Of a stretch of DNA of 64,000 bases, positions 38,733 to 48,000 are shown in pieces (position 1 is the stretch's first letter; each line of letters begins with the position of its first letter). The notes under the pieces were generated by a model. That model ran no database searches. It was not told the DNA's origin and was given only the letters and a program-made list of their open reading frames with translations. Location of the stretch: contig CAYSWV010000023.1 of the NCBI GenBank assembly GCA_964434865.1, forward strand, positions 8,183 through 72,182. Reading direction: 5' to 3'. A program made the position numbers and the translations under genes. Origin of the DNA: CAYSWV01 sp964434865. GTDB taxonomy: Bacteria > Cyanobacteriota > Cyanobacteriia > Thermostichales > Thermostichaceae.

Positions 38733-40424
38733 TTAAGCCTTCAACAAGCCAGCCACCGATAAATCTCGGGCTCGACGAATGCAGATCACATCTAGCGGCT
38801 CGGTAAGACCCCGAATCTTGACTTTTTCGGGTGAGTAGTTGGGCAATTCAATCGCAGCTAGTTGCTGAACATCCTGGGAAATAATGAGTTGGCACTGTTT
38901 CTCTTTAGTTAATGATTCCAACCGTGCAGCTGTATTGACGGTGCGGCCAATCACAGTGATAGCAGCCGAGTCAACATGACCAATCTTGCCCAGAACAACA
39001 GGTCCAACATGAATACCCATACCGACCTTAAAGGGTTGACCTAGTTCACTCTGAAGCGCCCTATTAACGCGGTCAATGGCTAAATCAATACCCCAGACAG
39101 CTCTCAAGGCTTGACGACACCCTACATCAGCCCCTTGATCTTGACCAAAAACTGCCATTAGTCCATCGCCGAGGTACTTATCGATCCATCCTGATTCAAC
39201 CCGAATGACATCTCCCACGGCAGCAAATAACTCATTTAAGATGTAAACCACGTCATAGGGTAATCGATTTTGGCTAAATTGCGTAAAGCCTCGAATGTCT
39301 AAAAATAGAATCGCTAATGTTTGTTCAACCCCTTGAGCAACAGAATCGGATCCCTGACCTTGAAGGATTGCCTTACCGGTACCTGTCATCAGACGGATCA
39401 CACTAATGGGTTGGGTGGGTCGGATTTGACAAGCTAACCTAACATCAGTGGGGGCATGGATGCTGGCCAGAGTGGTAGCTTCAGTTACACTTGGGAGGGG
39501 TAACGTCGATAAGCCCTCACCAATTCGCACTCGACAGGTTGAACAACGAGCCCGACCCCCACATTCAGCTGGATGGGGAATGCCTTTCATCCGACTAATC
39601 TCTAGTAGAGTAGATCCTACGGGTACCTGAACGCTAGGACCATCCAAGTAGGTGATCTGCACTTTCGGACCTAGTATCGATCGCAATTGTCGTCCCAGTT
39701 GAATACAAACAACACCTCCTAAACCTAGAGCAAACCCATAGCGCAACACGACTTGGTACTGCGTTAGCTGATCAAAGAAAGCCATGTCAGGCCAGTTGAC
39801 CTGAAGTTTCAATTGGTTTAACCAGTTTGGATCGGTTGCTTTTTCAGCAATCTCTCGGCCGGCAACGGCAAACCCTGTGATACTGAGGATAGGAACCGCA
39901 ATAGCTGTTGCGTAGAGAGCTAATTTGACCTGTTGATACCACTCTGCTATTCGCAGCCAGAAGTGAATCCCTATACAACCATGAATCCAGACAATTAACA
40001 GCAGAAAACTCTGAGTCCAACTTTTTTCAGGCCATAATTTCAAGAGTTCATAGATGTAGGAGTCTTTGACCCCAAAGATCACAGCAGCACCTCGAGTATT
40101 GACAATATGAGGCAGCAGTAAAATCGGGATCATTAATCCTAGAGCAATTTGTAAAAATTCCCAGAGTGGCATCTTATGGGTCCCCCGTTTGCTCACCTTA
40201 GCCAAACCTAAGACTAAATGGGCAAGCAAAGCCCACAACAAAATACATGAACCTACTAGTGATCGAGTCACAGCAGTTCGCCAAGTTTGAACCGTCAGCA
40301 TGGCCTCAATGCTAAACAATCCTAATGCCGTGTTTAAGAAGTGAGTGGCTGCAAAGATAAACAAGATCAGACCGGATAGAAGCCGGATTCGTTGAGACCA
40401 GTTGCCACGCAGAAGTTCATCCAT
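38733..40424 (-). CDS. Membrane adenylate cyclase with ferredoxin domain
   Basis: 563 residues from ATG 40424, preceded by GAGG; a GTG at 40466 is in frame but unsupported. In the longer numbering, residues 25-210 form four or five hydrophobic helices with several His residues (HFLNTALGLF, LLAHLVLGLAK, like succinate-dehydrogenase-type cytochrome b), 268-352 a 2Fe-2S ferredoxin (C302, C308, C311, C346), and 380-560 a class III cyclase with metal aspartates D390 and D434, adenine-selective K430 and Thr in ITVIGRT, transition-state N and R in VNTAARLE. Predicted to make cAMP under redox control. Divergent from a ferric-reductase-like gene. Confidence 0.85.
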   Translation of the reverse strand: MDELLRGNWSQRIRLLSGLILFIFAATHFLNTALGLFSIEAMLTVQTWRTAVTRSLVGSCILLWALLAHLVLGLAKVSKRGTHKMPLWEFLQIALGLMIPILLLPHIVNTRGAAVIFGVKDSYIYELLKLWPEKSWTQSFLLLIVWIHGCIGIHFWLRIAEWYQQVKLALYATAIAVPILSITGFAVAGREIAEKATDPNWLNQLKLQVNWPDMAFFDQLTQYQVVLRYGFALGLGGVVCIQLGRQLRSILGPKVQITYLDGPSVQVPVGSTLLEISRMKGIPHPAECGGRARCSTCRVRIGEGLSTLPLPSVTEATTLASIHAPTDVRLACQIRPTQPISVIRLMTGTGKAILQGQGSDSVAQGVEQTLAILFLDIRGFTQFSQNRLPYDVVYILNELFAAVGDVIRVESGWIDKYLGDGLMAVFGQDQGADVGCRQALRAVWGIDLAIDRVNRALQSELGQPFKVGMGIHVGPVVLGKIGHVDSAAITVIGRTVNTAARLESLTKEKQCQLIISQDVQQLAAIELPNYSPEKVKIRGLTEPLDVICIRRARDLSVAGLLKA

Positions 40425-40897
40425 GCCATCCTCTGGGGTAGACAACTTGATGGTAGACGCTAACACGCTTGATCGTTAGCTGCTTTTAGCTATCGTTAGC
40501 TGCTTTTAGATTAGGTACCATCTGATAATCATCATTTCTTTAGAATCCCTAAATCCAATTACCCATCAACTCCGTATTCCTTACAGAGCAAACACATTGT
40601 GGTTTTGAGATGAGGGGCTGAATTTTTGATTGAAGTGACACGGTTCTAATCAGTTTTAGAGATATCCATTCAACTCATTGCAGAATTTCTCAATAGCTGT
40701 CTAGATCCCGAGAGTTAGCCTTCAAGATTCCCTCCCTTAGTTCTAACAATCCGTTAGGTTTAGTTCCCTGTTGAAAACGATCTGAGGGGATCTCATAGTC
40801 ATGCCTCAGAAAGATGAGTCCACAGTAGGCTGATCTTTCAATTTCTCATGCTTCAACAGCGTTATTTCAGTAGTTTACAGCCGTACTGGAGGTCATC
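40425..40897. other. 473-bp intergenic region between divergent genes
   Basis: Between the iron-sulfur cyclase (minus) and the ferric-reductase-like gene (plus). It holds an 18-base direct repeat at 40472-40489 and 40492-40509. The plus gene has GGAGG at 40888-40892, 5 bases before its ATG. No ORF or RNA was recognised. Confidence 0.45.
40472..40509. repeat. Two 18-bp direct repeats upstream of the cyclase gene
   Basis: ATCGTTAGCTGCTTTTAG at 40472-40489 and again at 40492-40509, spaced by two bases. Close to the cyclase start on the minus strand, so it could be a binding site pair, but it also fits the window's general habit of short duplications. Confidence 0.8.
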
Positions 40898-41545
40898 ATG
40901 AGCCAATCGACCATGAATTTGAATGTATCTTCCACGGGGTGGAAACGGGTTTCCTTCAAGTGGCTGAGTCACCGAACCGCTGTTTTTTTAGGTTTAATCA
41001 TGGGTGTATATGGATTATCCTACGGCGTTTTACTGGTTCAGCATCCTGAGTTGATCCCTAATCTATTTGGAGTGCTTTCGTTACTGCTGTATGGATTTAG
41101 CCTATTACCTGGCATCGTTAAAGTGGTTCTACCCCACTACAAGTCTTCTCAGCCCAATAGATGGTTGTTGAAATATCGCCGACATATTGGTGTTGCTTCA
41201 TTTGCCTTTGCATTGACTCATAGTATTTTGATCATGGCTGTTCGCGATATTAGTATGATGGCACCATCAACCTATGTTAACTATGCTACTGGACTAGTCT
41301 CATTTGGAATCATGATCATTTTAACGGCGACATCAAATGATTACAGTGTAAAACAGCTACGTCAACAATGGCGGTTGCTGCATAAACTGACCTATCTCTT
41401 GCTGATCATTTTGCCTCTGCACCTTTGGGTTACCATGAAGGGTGACTGGAGTCATCTCACTCCTATTTCCATCTTTGCCCTGGCTCTCATCGGATCCCTA
41501 TTTGTCCGTAGATTCTTGCTAGAACGACAAGGTGCTAGATACTGA
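40898..41545 (+). CDS. Ferric-reductase-like transmembrane protein
   Basis: 215 residues, about six hydrophobic helices. His pairs placed in helices (RRHIGVASFAFALTHSIL and LRQQWRLLHKLTYLLLIILPLHLW) match the heme-binding pattern of the ferric-reductase-like domain (NOX/FRE/MsrQ/YedZ group). No NAD or FAD domain, so it works as a heme membrane electron carrier or with an unlinked partner. GGAGG at 40888-40892 fixes the start. Divergent from the iron-sulfur adenylate cyclase, which hints at a common redox signal. Confidence 0.82.
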   Translation: MSQSTMNLNVSSTGWKRVSFKWLSHRTAVFLGLIMGVYGLSYGVLLVQHPELIPNLFGVLSLLLYGFSLLPGIVKVVLPHYKSSQPNRWLLKYRRHIGVASFAFALTHSILIMAVRDISMMAPSTYVNYATGLVSFGIMIILTATSNDYSVKQLRQQWRLLHKLTYLLLIILPLHLWVTMKGDWSHLTPISIFALALIGSLFVRRFLLERQGARY

Positions 41546-41640
41546 CGAGTGAGGGCATTGAGGTAAGTCAATGTTAAGCCCATGGGGTTCTGTTAAGAAA
41601 ATAGGCAGGCTTTTGCAGCTAAAGACCTCGAACTGTGAAG

Positions 41641-41660
41641 TAAACTTAGTTAAACTTAGT
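41641..41660. repeat. Exact 10-bp tandem duplication upstream of the hydrolase gene
   Basis: TAAACTTAGT at 41641-41650 and 41651-41660, 28 bp before the next ATG. One of many short tandem duplications in this window. Confidence 0.85.
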
Positions 41661-41687
41661 AATTAGGTTATTGGCTAGGTCATAATC

Positions 41688-42422
41688 ATGCCTGAGACTC
41701 AGTTGGTGTATATTCCTGGAATGGATGGAACAGGAACTCTGTTTTATCGCCAGGCTGCAGAACTGGAGTACCTATTTGAGATTTACTGTGTTCAATTAGA
41801 GCAAACTGCTGCTGAAACTTGGTTAAGTCTGACTGAGCAGGTTATTCAGGTGATCAATCCTGAACGACCTGTTGTTTTTTGTGGCGAATCCTTTGGGGCT
41901 TGTTTGGCGTTACTGCTGGCCCTAGACGCACGATGTCAGACAACCGGCCTGATTTTGGTGAATCCAGCAACGTCGGCAGCTAGACAATTTTGGGGCACAA
42001 GCGCTAGAACCCTATTGTCTCTGATGCCAGAACCTGTTTTCAAATGGCTAACACCTCAAGGCTTACGCTTTTTAGCTGAGCTAGATCAAATAGATGGCGC
42101 CGATCAAAAGCAGCTAGCGATGGCAGCGAATGCCTTATCGTCTGATGTCATGGCCCGCCGGGTGAAATTGCTCTGGGATTTTAGAGCCGAGCAGCTACCC
42201 TTGGAATCCCTAGCCATTCCGACTCTATTACTGGCTGGTTGCCGCGATAAGTTACTGCCATCTGTGGAAGAAGTGCATCGACTGGCCCAACGCTTACCTC
42301 AGGCCAAGATTAGTATTTCTTCTGCTAGTGGACACGCTTGTCTGCTTGAACGTCATTTGAGTTTGAAAGCCCGGTTGCTTGAGCAGGATTTGTTGATTCC
42401 TAAAGCAGCGCCAACTCCCTAA
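41688..42422 (+). CDS. Alpha/beta hydrolase
   Basis: 244 residues. Nucleophile elbow GESFGA (Ser68), acid in CRDKLLPS (about D187) and His in SASGHACLLERH near the end complete the triad. The N-terminus YIPGMDGTGTLF is an oxyanion loop of the thioesterase/serine-aminopeptidase group. No signal peptide. Substrate unknown; similar cyanobacterial proteins are annotated as generic hydrolases. It is 47 bp before the AbrB permease gene and may be co-transcribed with it. Confidence 0.85.
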   Translation: MPETQLVYIPGMDGTGTLFYRQAAELEYLFEIYCVQLEQTAAETWLSLTEQVIQVINPERPVVFCGESFGACLALLLALDARCQTTGLILVNPATSAARQFWGTSARTLLSLMPEPVFKWLTPQGLRFLAELDQIDGADQKQLAMAANALSSDVMARRVKLLWDFRAEQLPLESLAIPTLLLAGCRDKLLPSVEEVHRLAQRLPQAKISISSASGHACLLERHLSLKARLLEQDLLIPKAAPTP

Positions 42423-42469
42423 ATTTAAACTCTCGGCAATCCCTGTACTCTGGCAATAGGATCTGGTGG

Positions 42470-43660
42470 ATGACTTCTGTTAAATCAAACATAACTTTAG
42501 AGTGCTCAACGACTGCTCCCATTACTCACAACTCTCTTGATCTCCCTATTGCTCAACCGACACCCTCTGAATCTCCTCTTCAAAGTCTGGGATCGATTAG
42601 CTTAAAGCTAGGATTAGGAGCCTTACTGGGATTGGGGTTGAACGAGCTAGGGATCCCTATGAGTTGGCTTTTAGGGCCTTTGGGGGTGGGTATGATGTAT
42701 GCAATGCTACTGGGTCAACCCCATCCCTTACCCCCAGCTCTAACTGTCTCTTGTAAGTCGATTCTGGGTTTAGCTCTGGTGGCTCGATTATCAGTAGATA
42801 CTTTTGCTGCGGCAACTCACTATGCTGTTCCTATCCTGGTTTGTGTAGTGATGACAGGTGCTCTCAGTTTATTTCACGGTTACTTACTTAGCTTGTGGTC
42901 AGGGTTAGATCGAGCCACCAGCTTACTAGCTTTTGTCCCCGGTGCTGCTTCCAGCATTATTGCCATTGGCGAAGAAATGGGAGCGGATGCGATGACGATA
43001 GCAGTGCTTCAGTACATCCGGCTGGTCTTGGTTGTGATGGTTATTCCAGCTATTGCGCACAGCCTTTTTCCCCATATAGCGCCAACTCTGTCTGAAGGTG
43101 TGACAGCCTATTCTGCACATCTACCCCTGACGTTCAATGTCGGTGTGCTGTTAAGTTGTGCTCTAGTTGGCATAGCGGGTGGTCGCTGGTTGCACCTACC
43201 GGCTTCAGCATTTCTTGGATCAGTCATTGTAGGTTTACTCACCTCTCTGGTGTTACCGCTATCCTTCTATATTCCCACCTGGTTGTTTAACAGTGGGTTA
43301 GTGACTTTAGGAATTTCAATTGGTTTAAAGTTTAATCGGAAGGTTATTCAAGGCTTAGTTAAAGCTGTTGCTATTGATATTGTTCTAGTTCTCTTTTTAG
43401 CAGCTTGTTGTTTGGGGATTGGGTATGAATTTCACACCTTAACTCAGATTGATACTGTGACCTCAATCCTAGGATTGACTCCAGGTGGGATTGAAGCCAT
43501 GATTGCTACTGTGATGCAGCTTGGGGGAGATACGGGTTTGGTGATGGCCATGCAACTTACCCGCATGATGCTGATCATTTTACTGAGTCCCTGGTTGGTC
43601 ACGATGCTGATGCGTCAACAGCAGGCTAGTGCCCAAGCCATTTCACCACACGATAGCTGA
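42470..43660 (+). CDS. AbrB-family (PF05145-type) membrane protein
   Basis: 396 residues. After a 40-residue polar N-terminus come two repeats of an all-helical membrane domain, each with a glycine-rich block (LGLNELGIPMSWLLGPLGVGM; AGGRWLHLPASAFLGSVIVG) and the conserved FVPGAASSIIAIGEEMGAD / LTPGGIEAMIATVMQLGGD pair that defines the AbrB duplication family (older label ammonia monooxygenase). About ten helices. Members are thought to be transporters; the substrate is unknown. It converges on gyrA, with 55 bp between stops. Confidence 0.88.
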   Translation: MTSVKSNITLECSTTAPITHNSLDLPIAQPTPSESPLQSLGSISLKLGLGALLGLGLNELGIPMSWLLGPLGVGMMYAMLLGQPHPLPPALTVSCKSILGLALVARLSVDTFAAATHYAVPILVCVVMTGALSLFHGYLLSLWSGLDRATSLLAFVPGAASSIIAIGEEMGADAMTIAVLQYIRLVLVVMVIPAIAHSLFPHIAPTLSEGVTAYSAHLPLTFNVGVLLSCALVGIAGGRWLHLPASAFLGSVIVGLLTSLVLPLSFYIPTWLFNSGLVTLGISIGLKFNRKVIQGLVKAVAIDIVLVLFLAACCLGIGYEFHTLTQIDTVTSILGLTPGGIEAMIATVMQLGGDTGLVMAMQLTRMMLIILLSPWLVTMLMRQQQASAQAISPHDS

Positions 43661-43715
43661 GTTTCTAGCCGGTCTCCAAGCCAAAAAGTTACTCAAGACT
43701 GCATAGATCTATCCA

Positions 43716-46358
43716 TTAAGTTTCATCAGCATCAGTTGCACTGGGTTCAGATGTTACAGAGAGATCAACAGTATTGTCGACTTCCACTGGTTCAGATTCT
43801 GCTGGTTCAGATTCTGCTATAGCTATAGGGAGATCAGATCCGGCCAGTGGCTCTTCAGGATCAGCCATAGCTGCTGGCACAACGGTAACATCAACAATAG
43901 AATCATCAGTATCTAAGCGTTGGACTCGCACCCCTGTTCCCATCCGAGATTGACTGGTGATTGCACTGGCCAACTGCCGCATAACAATGCCCCGACTAGT
44001 GACCAACATCAATTGGTCGTCGACATTAATGATTCTTAAGGCTGCTAGCTCGTCCCCATCCTGGCGAAATTTAGCTGCAATAACTCCTTTACCGCCTCGA
44101 TTTTGGGAGCGAAATTGATCAATGGCTAGGCGCTTACCATAGCCCTTCTTCGTTAAGATTAAGACCCAGGGATTAGCCAGATTTTCTCCTTCAGCTTCAA
44201 CGGCCACAATGGTTTCGGCACAAATGATATCCATGCTCACTAGGGCATCATCCTCGTTGAGGGTCATGGCTCGGACTCCTCGCGTGGCACGGCTCAACGG
44301 TCGTAGCTGCTCACCATCAGCTTTGAAGCGAATCGCCATCCCTTGACGAGTGGCCATAATCACATCATCTGTTGAACGAGCTCGACGTACCCATCGCAAT
44401 TGGTCACTTTCTTCCAAAGAAATCGCAATCAGGCCATTCGCTCTAACATTAGCAAACGCAGATAAGGCTGTTTTTTTCACATAGCCTCGCTGGGTAAGCA
44501 TCACTAGATATTCATCATCGGTAAATTCTGAGACATGTAGGATAGAGGTGACTCGTTCTTCTCGAGAGATGGGCAATAACTGCACAACAGCCATACCTCT
44601 GGCGGTTCGACTTCCCTCTGGAATTTGATAGCCCCGCACTGTATACACCACACCCCGCTCTGTGAAAAATAGAATGGTGTCATGACTTCGGCAAGCAAAA
44701 AATTGCTCGACCGCATCGTCATCTTTCATACGGGTGCCAGCTTTACCTCGAGTGGCCCGCCCTTGCACTTGAAACTCTTCAATGCCCATCCGCTTGATGT
44801 AGCCTTGCTGGGTGAGGAAGACAATGATCTCTTTATTTTCAATCAGATCCGTGGTGTTCAGTTCTGACTCGTCTAGGCAAACTCGAGAACGACGAGGACT
44901 ACTAAAGCGGGATCGTAATTGCTCAAGTTCATCAGTAATAATATCTAAGACTCGCTCGCGCCGACTGAGAATATCACGGAGATCAGCAATCTGCTGGACC
45001 AAGTCATGATGTTCTGCCTGGATCTTTTCGGCTTCAAGAGCTGTCAAGCGGCGCAGCTGCATCTGTAAGATGCCATCGGACTGGGCTTGAGACAGACCAA
45101 ATTCAGTTTGCAACTCTTCTCGAGCAGTCGCAGCATCAGCAGCACCCCGAATTAAAGCAATGATTCGATCCAGATTGCCCAAGGCGATGAGCAACCCTTG
45201 CAAGAGATGATCCCGTTCCTCAGCTTTACGTAGTTCATGACGGGTGCGCCGCTCAATGACATCTTCCCGAAAATCTAAAAAGACTTGCAGACAATCTTTA
45301 AGCGTTAATAATCGTGGCTCATTCCCCACAATAGCCAGCATATTCATGCCAAAGTTGCTTTGCAGCGGGGTCTGTTTGTACAGATTATTTAAAACGACTT
45401 GAGCATGGGCATCTCGTTTAAGTTCAATAACAACTCGCATGCCCTCTCGATCACTTTCATCTCGAATATCTGAGATCCCATCTAACCGTTTATCATTGAC
45501 CATTTCCGCAATCTTTTCAATCATAGCGGCTTTATTGGTCTGGTAAGGAAGTTCTGTAATAATGATGGCATCTCGATCAGGGCGGCCCCTATGTTCAATG
45601 GTTTCAATGGTGGCGACCCCACGCATGATGACCGATCCTCGACCAGTTGTGTAAGCATCACGAATGCCAGCTTGCCCCATGATCAAAGCCCCAGTGGGAA
45701 AATCAGGAGCTGGGATCAATTGCATCAACTCCAAGCTGGTGAGATCGGGATTTCGAATCAGGGCGATTAAACCATCACAGAGTTCACTTAGGTTATGCGG
45801 GGGAATATTGGTGGCCATGCCCACTGCGATCCCAGAAGACCCATTGAGTAACAGTTGAGGCACTCGAGCGGGTAATACTAGGGGTTCTTGTTGAGATCCA
45901 TCATAGTTGTCGCCAAAATCAACGGTATTAGCATCAATATCTTGCAGCAGAGCTAACTGAGAAAAAGCTGTCAAGCGACTCTCGGTATAACGCATGGCGG
46001 CAGGTGGGTCATTATCGATCGAGCCAAAATTACCATGCCCATCAACTAGACATTCCCGCATTGAAAACGTTTGAGCCATCCGTACCAGAGCATCATAAAC
46101 CGCAACATCGCCATGAGGATGATATTTACCGATGACGTCTCCCACAACACGAGCACACTTGCGAAAGGGGCGATCAAAAGCTAAACCCAATTCATGCATG
46201 GCATACAAAATTCGGCGATGCACAGGTTTGAGACCGTCACGAGCATCCGGTAGCGCCCGCCCCACAATCACGCTCATGGCGTATTCAAGATAAGACTGTG
46301 ACATCTCTTGCTGAATGTCAGTGGGAATGATACGAACTGCCGAATCTTGATCTGTCAT
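43716..46358 (-). CDS. gyrA: DNA gyrase subunit A
   Basis: 880 residues. Breakage-reunion domain with catalytic Tyr124 in AMRYTESRLT, the KYHPHGD loop, and a C-terminal six-blade beta-pinwheel whose GyrA box is QNRGGKG (usual QRRGGKG), supporting gyrase rather than topoisomerase IV. The quinolone-pocket Ser/Thr position is Val85 (HPHGDVAVYD). The last 50 residues are an acidic tail with SEPAESEP, partly built by a 15-bp tandem duplication at 43787-43816. Forms an A2B2 enzyme with GyrB. Stand-alone gene. Confidence 0.93.
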   Translation of the reverse strand: MTDQDSAVRIIPTDIQQEMSQSYLEYAMSVIVGRALPDARDGLKPVHRRILYAMHELGLAFDRPFRKCARVVGDVIGKYHPHGDVAVYDALVRMAQTFSMRECLVDGHGNFGSIDNDPPAAMRYTESRLTAFSQLALLQDIDANTVDFGDNYDGSQQEPLVLPARVPQLLLNGSSGIAVGMATNIPPHNLSELCDGLIALIRNPDLTSLELMQLIPAPDFPTGALIMGQAGIRDAYTTGRGSVIMRGVATIETIEHRGRPDRDAIIITELPYQTNKAAMIEKIAEMVNDKRLDGISDIRDESDREGMRVVIELKRDAHAQVVLNNLYKQTPLQSNFGMNMLAIVGNEPRLLTLKDCLQVFLDFREDVIERRTRHELRKAEERDHLLQGLLIALGNLDRIIALIRGAADAATAREELQTEFGLSQAQSDGILQMQLRRLTALEAEKIQAEHHDLVQQIADLRDILSRRERVLDIITDELEQLRSRFSSPRRSRVCLDESELNTTDLIENKEIIVFLTQQGYIKRMGIEEFQVQGRATRGKAGTRMKDDDAVEQFFACRSHDTILFFTERGVVYTVRGYQIPEGSRTARGMAVVQLLPISREERVTSILHVSEFTDDEYLVMLTQRGYVKKTALSAFANVRANGLIAISLEESDQLRWVRRARSTDDVIMATRQGMAIRFKADGEQLRPLSRATRGVRAMTLNEDDALVSMDIICAETIVAVEAEGENLANPWVLILTKKGYGKRLAIDQFRSQNRGGKGVIAAKFRQDGDELAALRIINVDDQLMLVTSRGIVMRQLASAITSQSRMGTGVRVQRLDTDDSIVDVTVVPAAMADPEEPLAGSDLPIAIAESEPAESEPVEVDNTVDLSVTSEPSATDADET
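43787..43816 (-). repeat. 15-bp tandem duplication in the acidic tail of gyrA
   Basis: CTGGTTCAGATTCTG occurs at 43787-43801 and 43802-43816. In frame it gives the repeated Ala-Glu-Ser-Glu-Pro pattern of the GyrA tail. Confidence 0.9.
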
Positions 46359-46812
46359 AGATAATTGCCTTTTTAATCTAATTAGCTTTTCGGACCTCTG
46401 GTACAGACAATCCAGATTAATCCGTGCTGATCTAGGACGTTGGACCCCCTAATTTTATCATTCCTGCTCGAGGGGTTTCGTGAAAACTAGCTGCAATCCT
46501 CTCTAATCGGGGGATTTCAAGTCTTAATGATTTCCAACCACCTAAGATGATCAGGTTTAGATGATCAGGTTTAAGTTTAAATAAATTCATCAGGTCAATT
46601 AAACTATTAATCCGTTTTAATATGGCAGCCACCGCATTGAAAAAAATTTAATTAGTCCCCTTCGTCTCTTTCCTATTATGTGGCTGTGCCTTTTCGGTTG
46701 AAGGCTTTAGAGCACAATTGTGCCCCATACTGCTAACAGAAGAGCGCCAGACCTGATGTTGGAGCTGATATTATGTCTGAAACACTACCCTATTGACCGA
46801 GTATTGACTGAG
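46359..46812. other. 454-bp intergenic region
   Basis: Lies upstream of gyrA and downstream of the grpE fusion, both on the minus strand. Contains a 14-bp tandem duplication (46545-46572) and a minus-strand 66-codon frame (46432-46632) that lacks a ribosome binding site. No RNA gene was recognised. The gyrA promoter should be here. Confidence 0.4.
46545..46572. repeat. Exact 14-bp tandem duplication upstream of gyrA
   Basis: AGATGATCAGGTTT at 46545-46558 and 46559-46572. Confidence 0.9.
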
Positions 46813-47856
46813 CTATTGAACGACTTTGGCATATTGAGCCTGGTTGGCCGCAACAGTAACTTTAGCAGGTCGGATCACATGGTTATCCAGGGTATAGCCG
46901 GCTTGGTGTTCTATCAACACTCGGTCATCAGGAACCATATCTGTTTGCTCTACTGCAATAGCTTCATGAAGGTTAGGATCAAACTGCTTATCCACAGATT
47001 CAATTCGAGCAATTCCCATCCTTTTTAAAACTTTAATAAGAAGCCGATAGACAGCCTGATAGTTATTGTGAATTGCATATTCTTGATCAGTGGTGAGTTT
47101 CACTTGTTGTTGAGCTAGATCGAAGTTATCAGCAATGGTCAAAACTTCTAGTAAAACACCAGCCTTGGCTTTGCGTATGGATTTATCTGCTTCGCTTTGA
47201 ATTCGACGACGAAAATTCTCAAATTCAGCATACAAACTTGAGAAACTCTCCTGCTGTTGCTTCAGTTCTAATTGAGTTCTAGCTAATTGTTCTTCAAGCT
47301 GCTGGATGCGCTCTTCCGCTGAAATACCTTGAGCAGCGGCTTCAACTTGAGCACTGGTATCAGGGGTAAAAACAATCGTGGTGAGTTCCTCAGGTGATTC
47401 TGACCGGTTTGAACGACCTGGAACTGATGGATAGGCCACACTGTAGGGTGAAGCAGCCTCAATATGAGCAGCGACAAAGGTAGAGCCAAAATGAATCGTT
47501 TCCCCAGGATGGATCCAACACTCTGAGATGCGTGTGTTCTTGACAAAGGTACCATTACGGCTAGGCTTGCCTTGGTCCCCATCAATCAGCTGGACCTGAC
47601 CATCCGGATGAACAACCAATCTGGCATGCACTCGGGAGACCTCCGGGTGATCAACGCTGATCGCACACTGTCTAGCACGACCCACTTCATAGGTCCCAGA
47701 ACTCAGAGTATGCGAGTGCCAACTTCCGTTTACAAATAACCTCAGTATGGGATGCTGATCCGAGGTCTTTTGTTGAAACTGCTTATTAGGAGACATAGAT
47801 CTAGAGTGCTGACTTTCACAATCATAAAGGGAGAACCCATGATTTAGATAAGACAT
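46813..47856 (-). CDS. grpE: FHA-GrpE fusion (nucleotide exchange factor)
   Basis: 347 residues. Residues about 38-135 form an FHA phosphothreonine-binding domain with all signatures: GR (59-60), SRVHA (74-78) and NGT (101-103). An acidic linker and long coiled coil (180-235) lead to a GrpE domain (FENFRRRIQSEADKSIRKAK, VLKRMGI, FDPNLHEAI, HVIRPAKVTV), which releases ADP from DnaK. Plain GrpE is about 200 residues, so the extra part is real and in the same frame. dnaK and dnaJ are not adjacent. Start ATG 47856 or 47796; neither has a clear ribosome binding site. Confidence 0.88.
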   Translation of the reverse strand: MSYLNHGFSLYDCESQHSRSMSPNKQFQQKTSDQHPILRLFVNGSWHSHTLSSGTYEVGRARQCAISVDHPEVSRVHARLVVHPDGQVQLIDGDQGKPSRNGTFVKNTRISECWIHPGETIHFGSTFVAAHIEAASPYSVAYPSVPGRSNRSESPEELTTIVFTPDTSAQVEAAAQGISAEERIQQLEEQLARTQLELKQQQESFSSLYAEFENFRRRIQSEADKSIRKAKAGVLLEVLTIADNFDLAQQQVKLTTDQEYAIHNNYQAVYRLLIKVLKRMGIARIESVDKQFDPNLHEAIAVEQTDMVPDDRVLIEHQAGYTLDNHVIRPAKVTVAANQAQYAKVVQ

Positions 47857-48000
47857 TTTGATTGTTATTCCAAGCGATTATGCTGATTGCGATTCAGTTT
47901 TTAGCCCCATGATAAAATAATTACATCAAAACCACAAGTAGAGAATAAAATTATACCTAACCTGGTATTTGGACTTAGTATTTGGATTGAGGCAACTGAC

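Noticed and set aside
46432..46632. 66-codon minus-strand frame before gyrA
   Set aside because: GTG start without a ribosome binding site, spans the tandem duplication, no recognisable protein features.
46720..47028. 102-codon plus-strand frame across the grpE end
   Set aside because: Antisense to the conserved GrpE core; codon pattern is that of the minus-strand gene.
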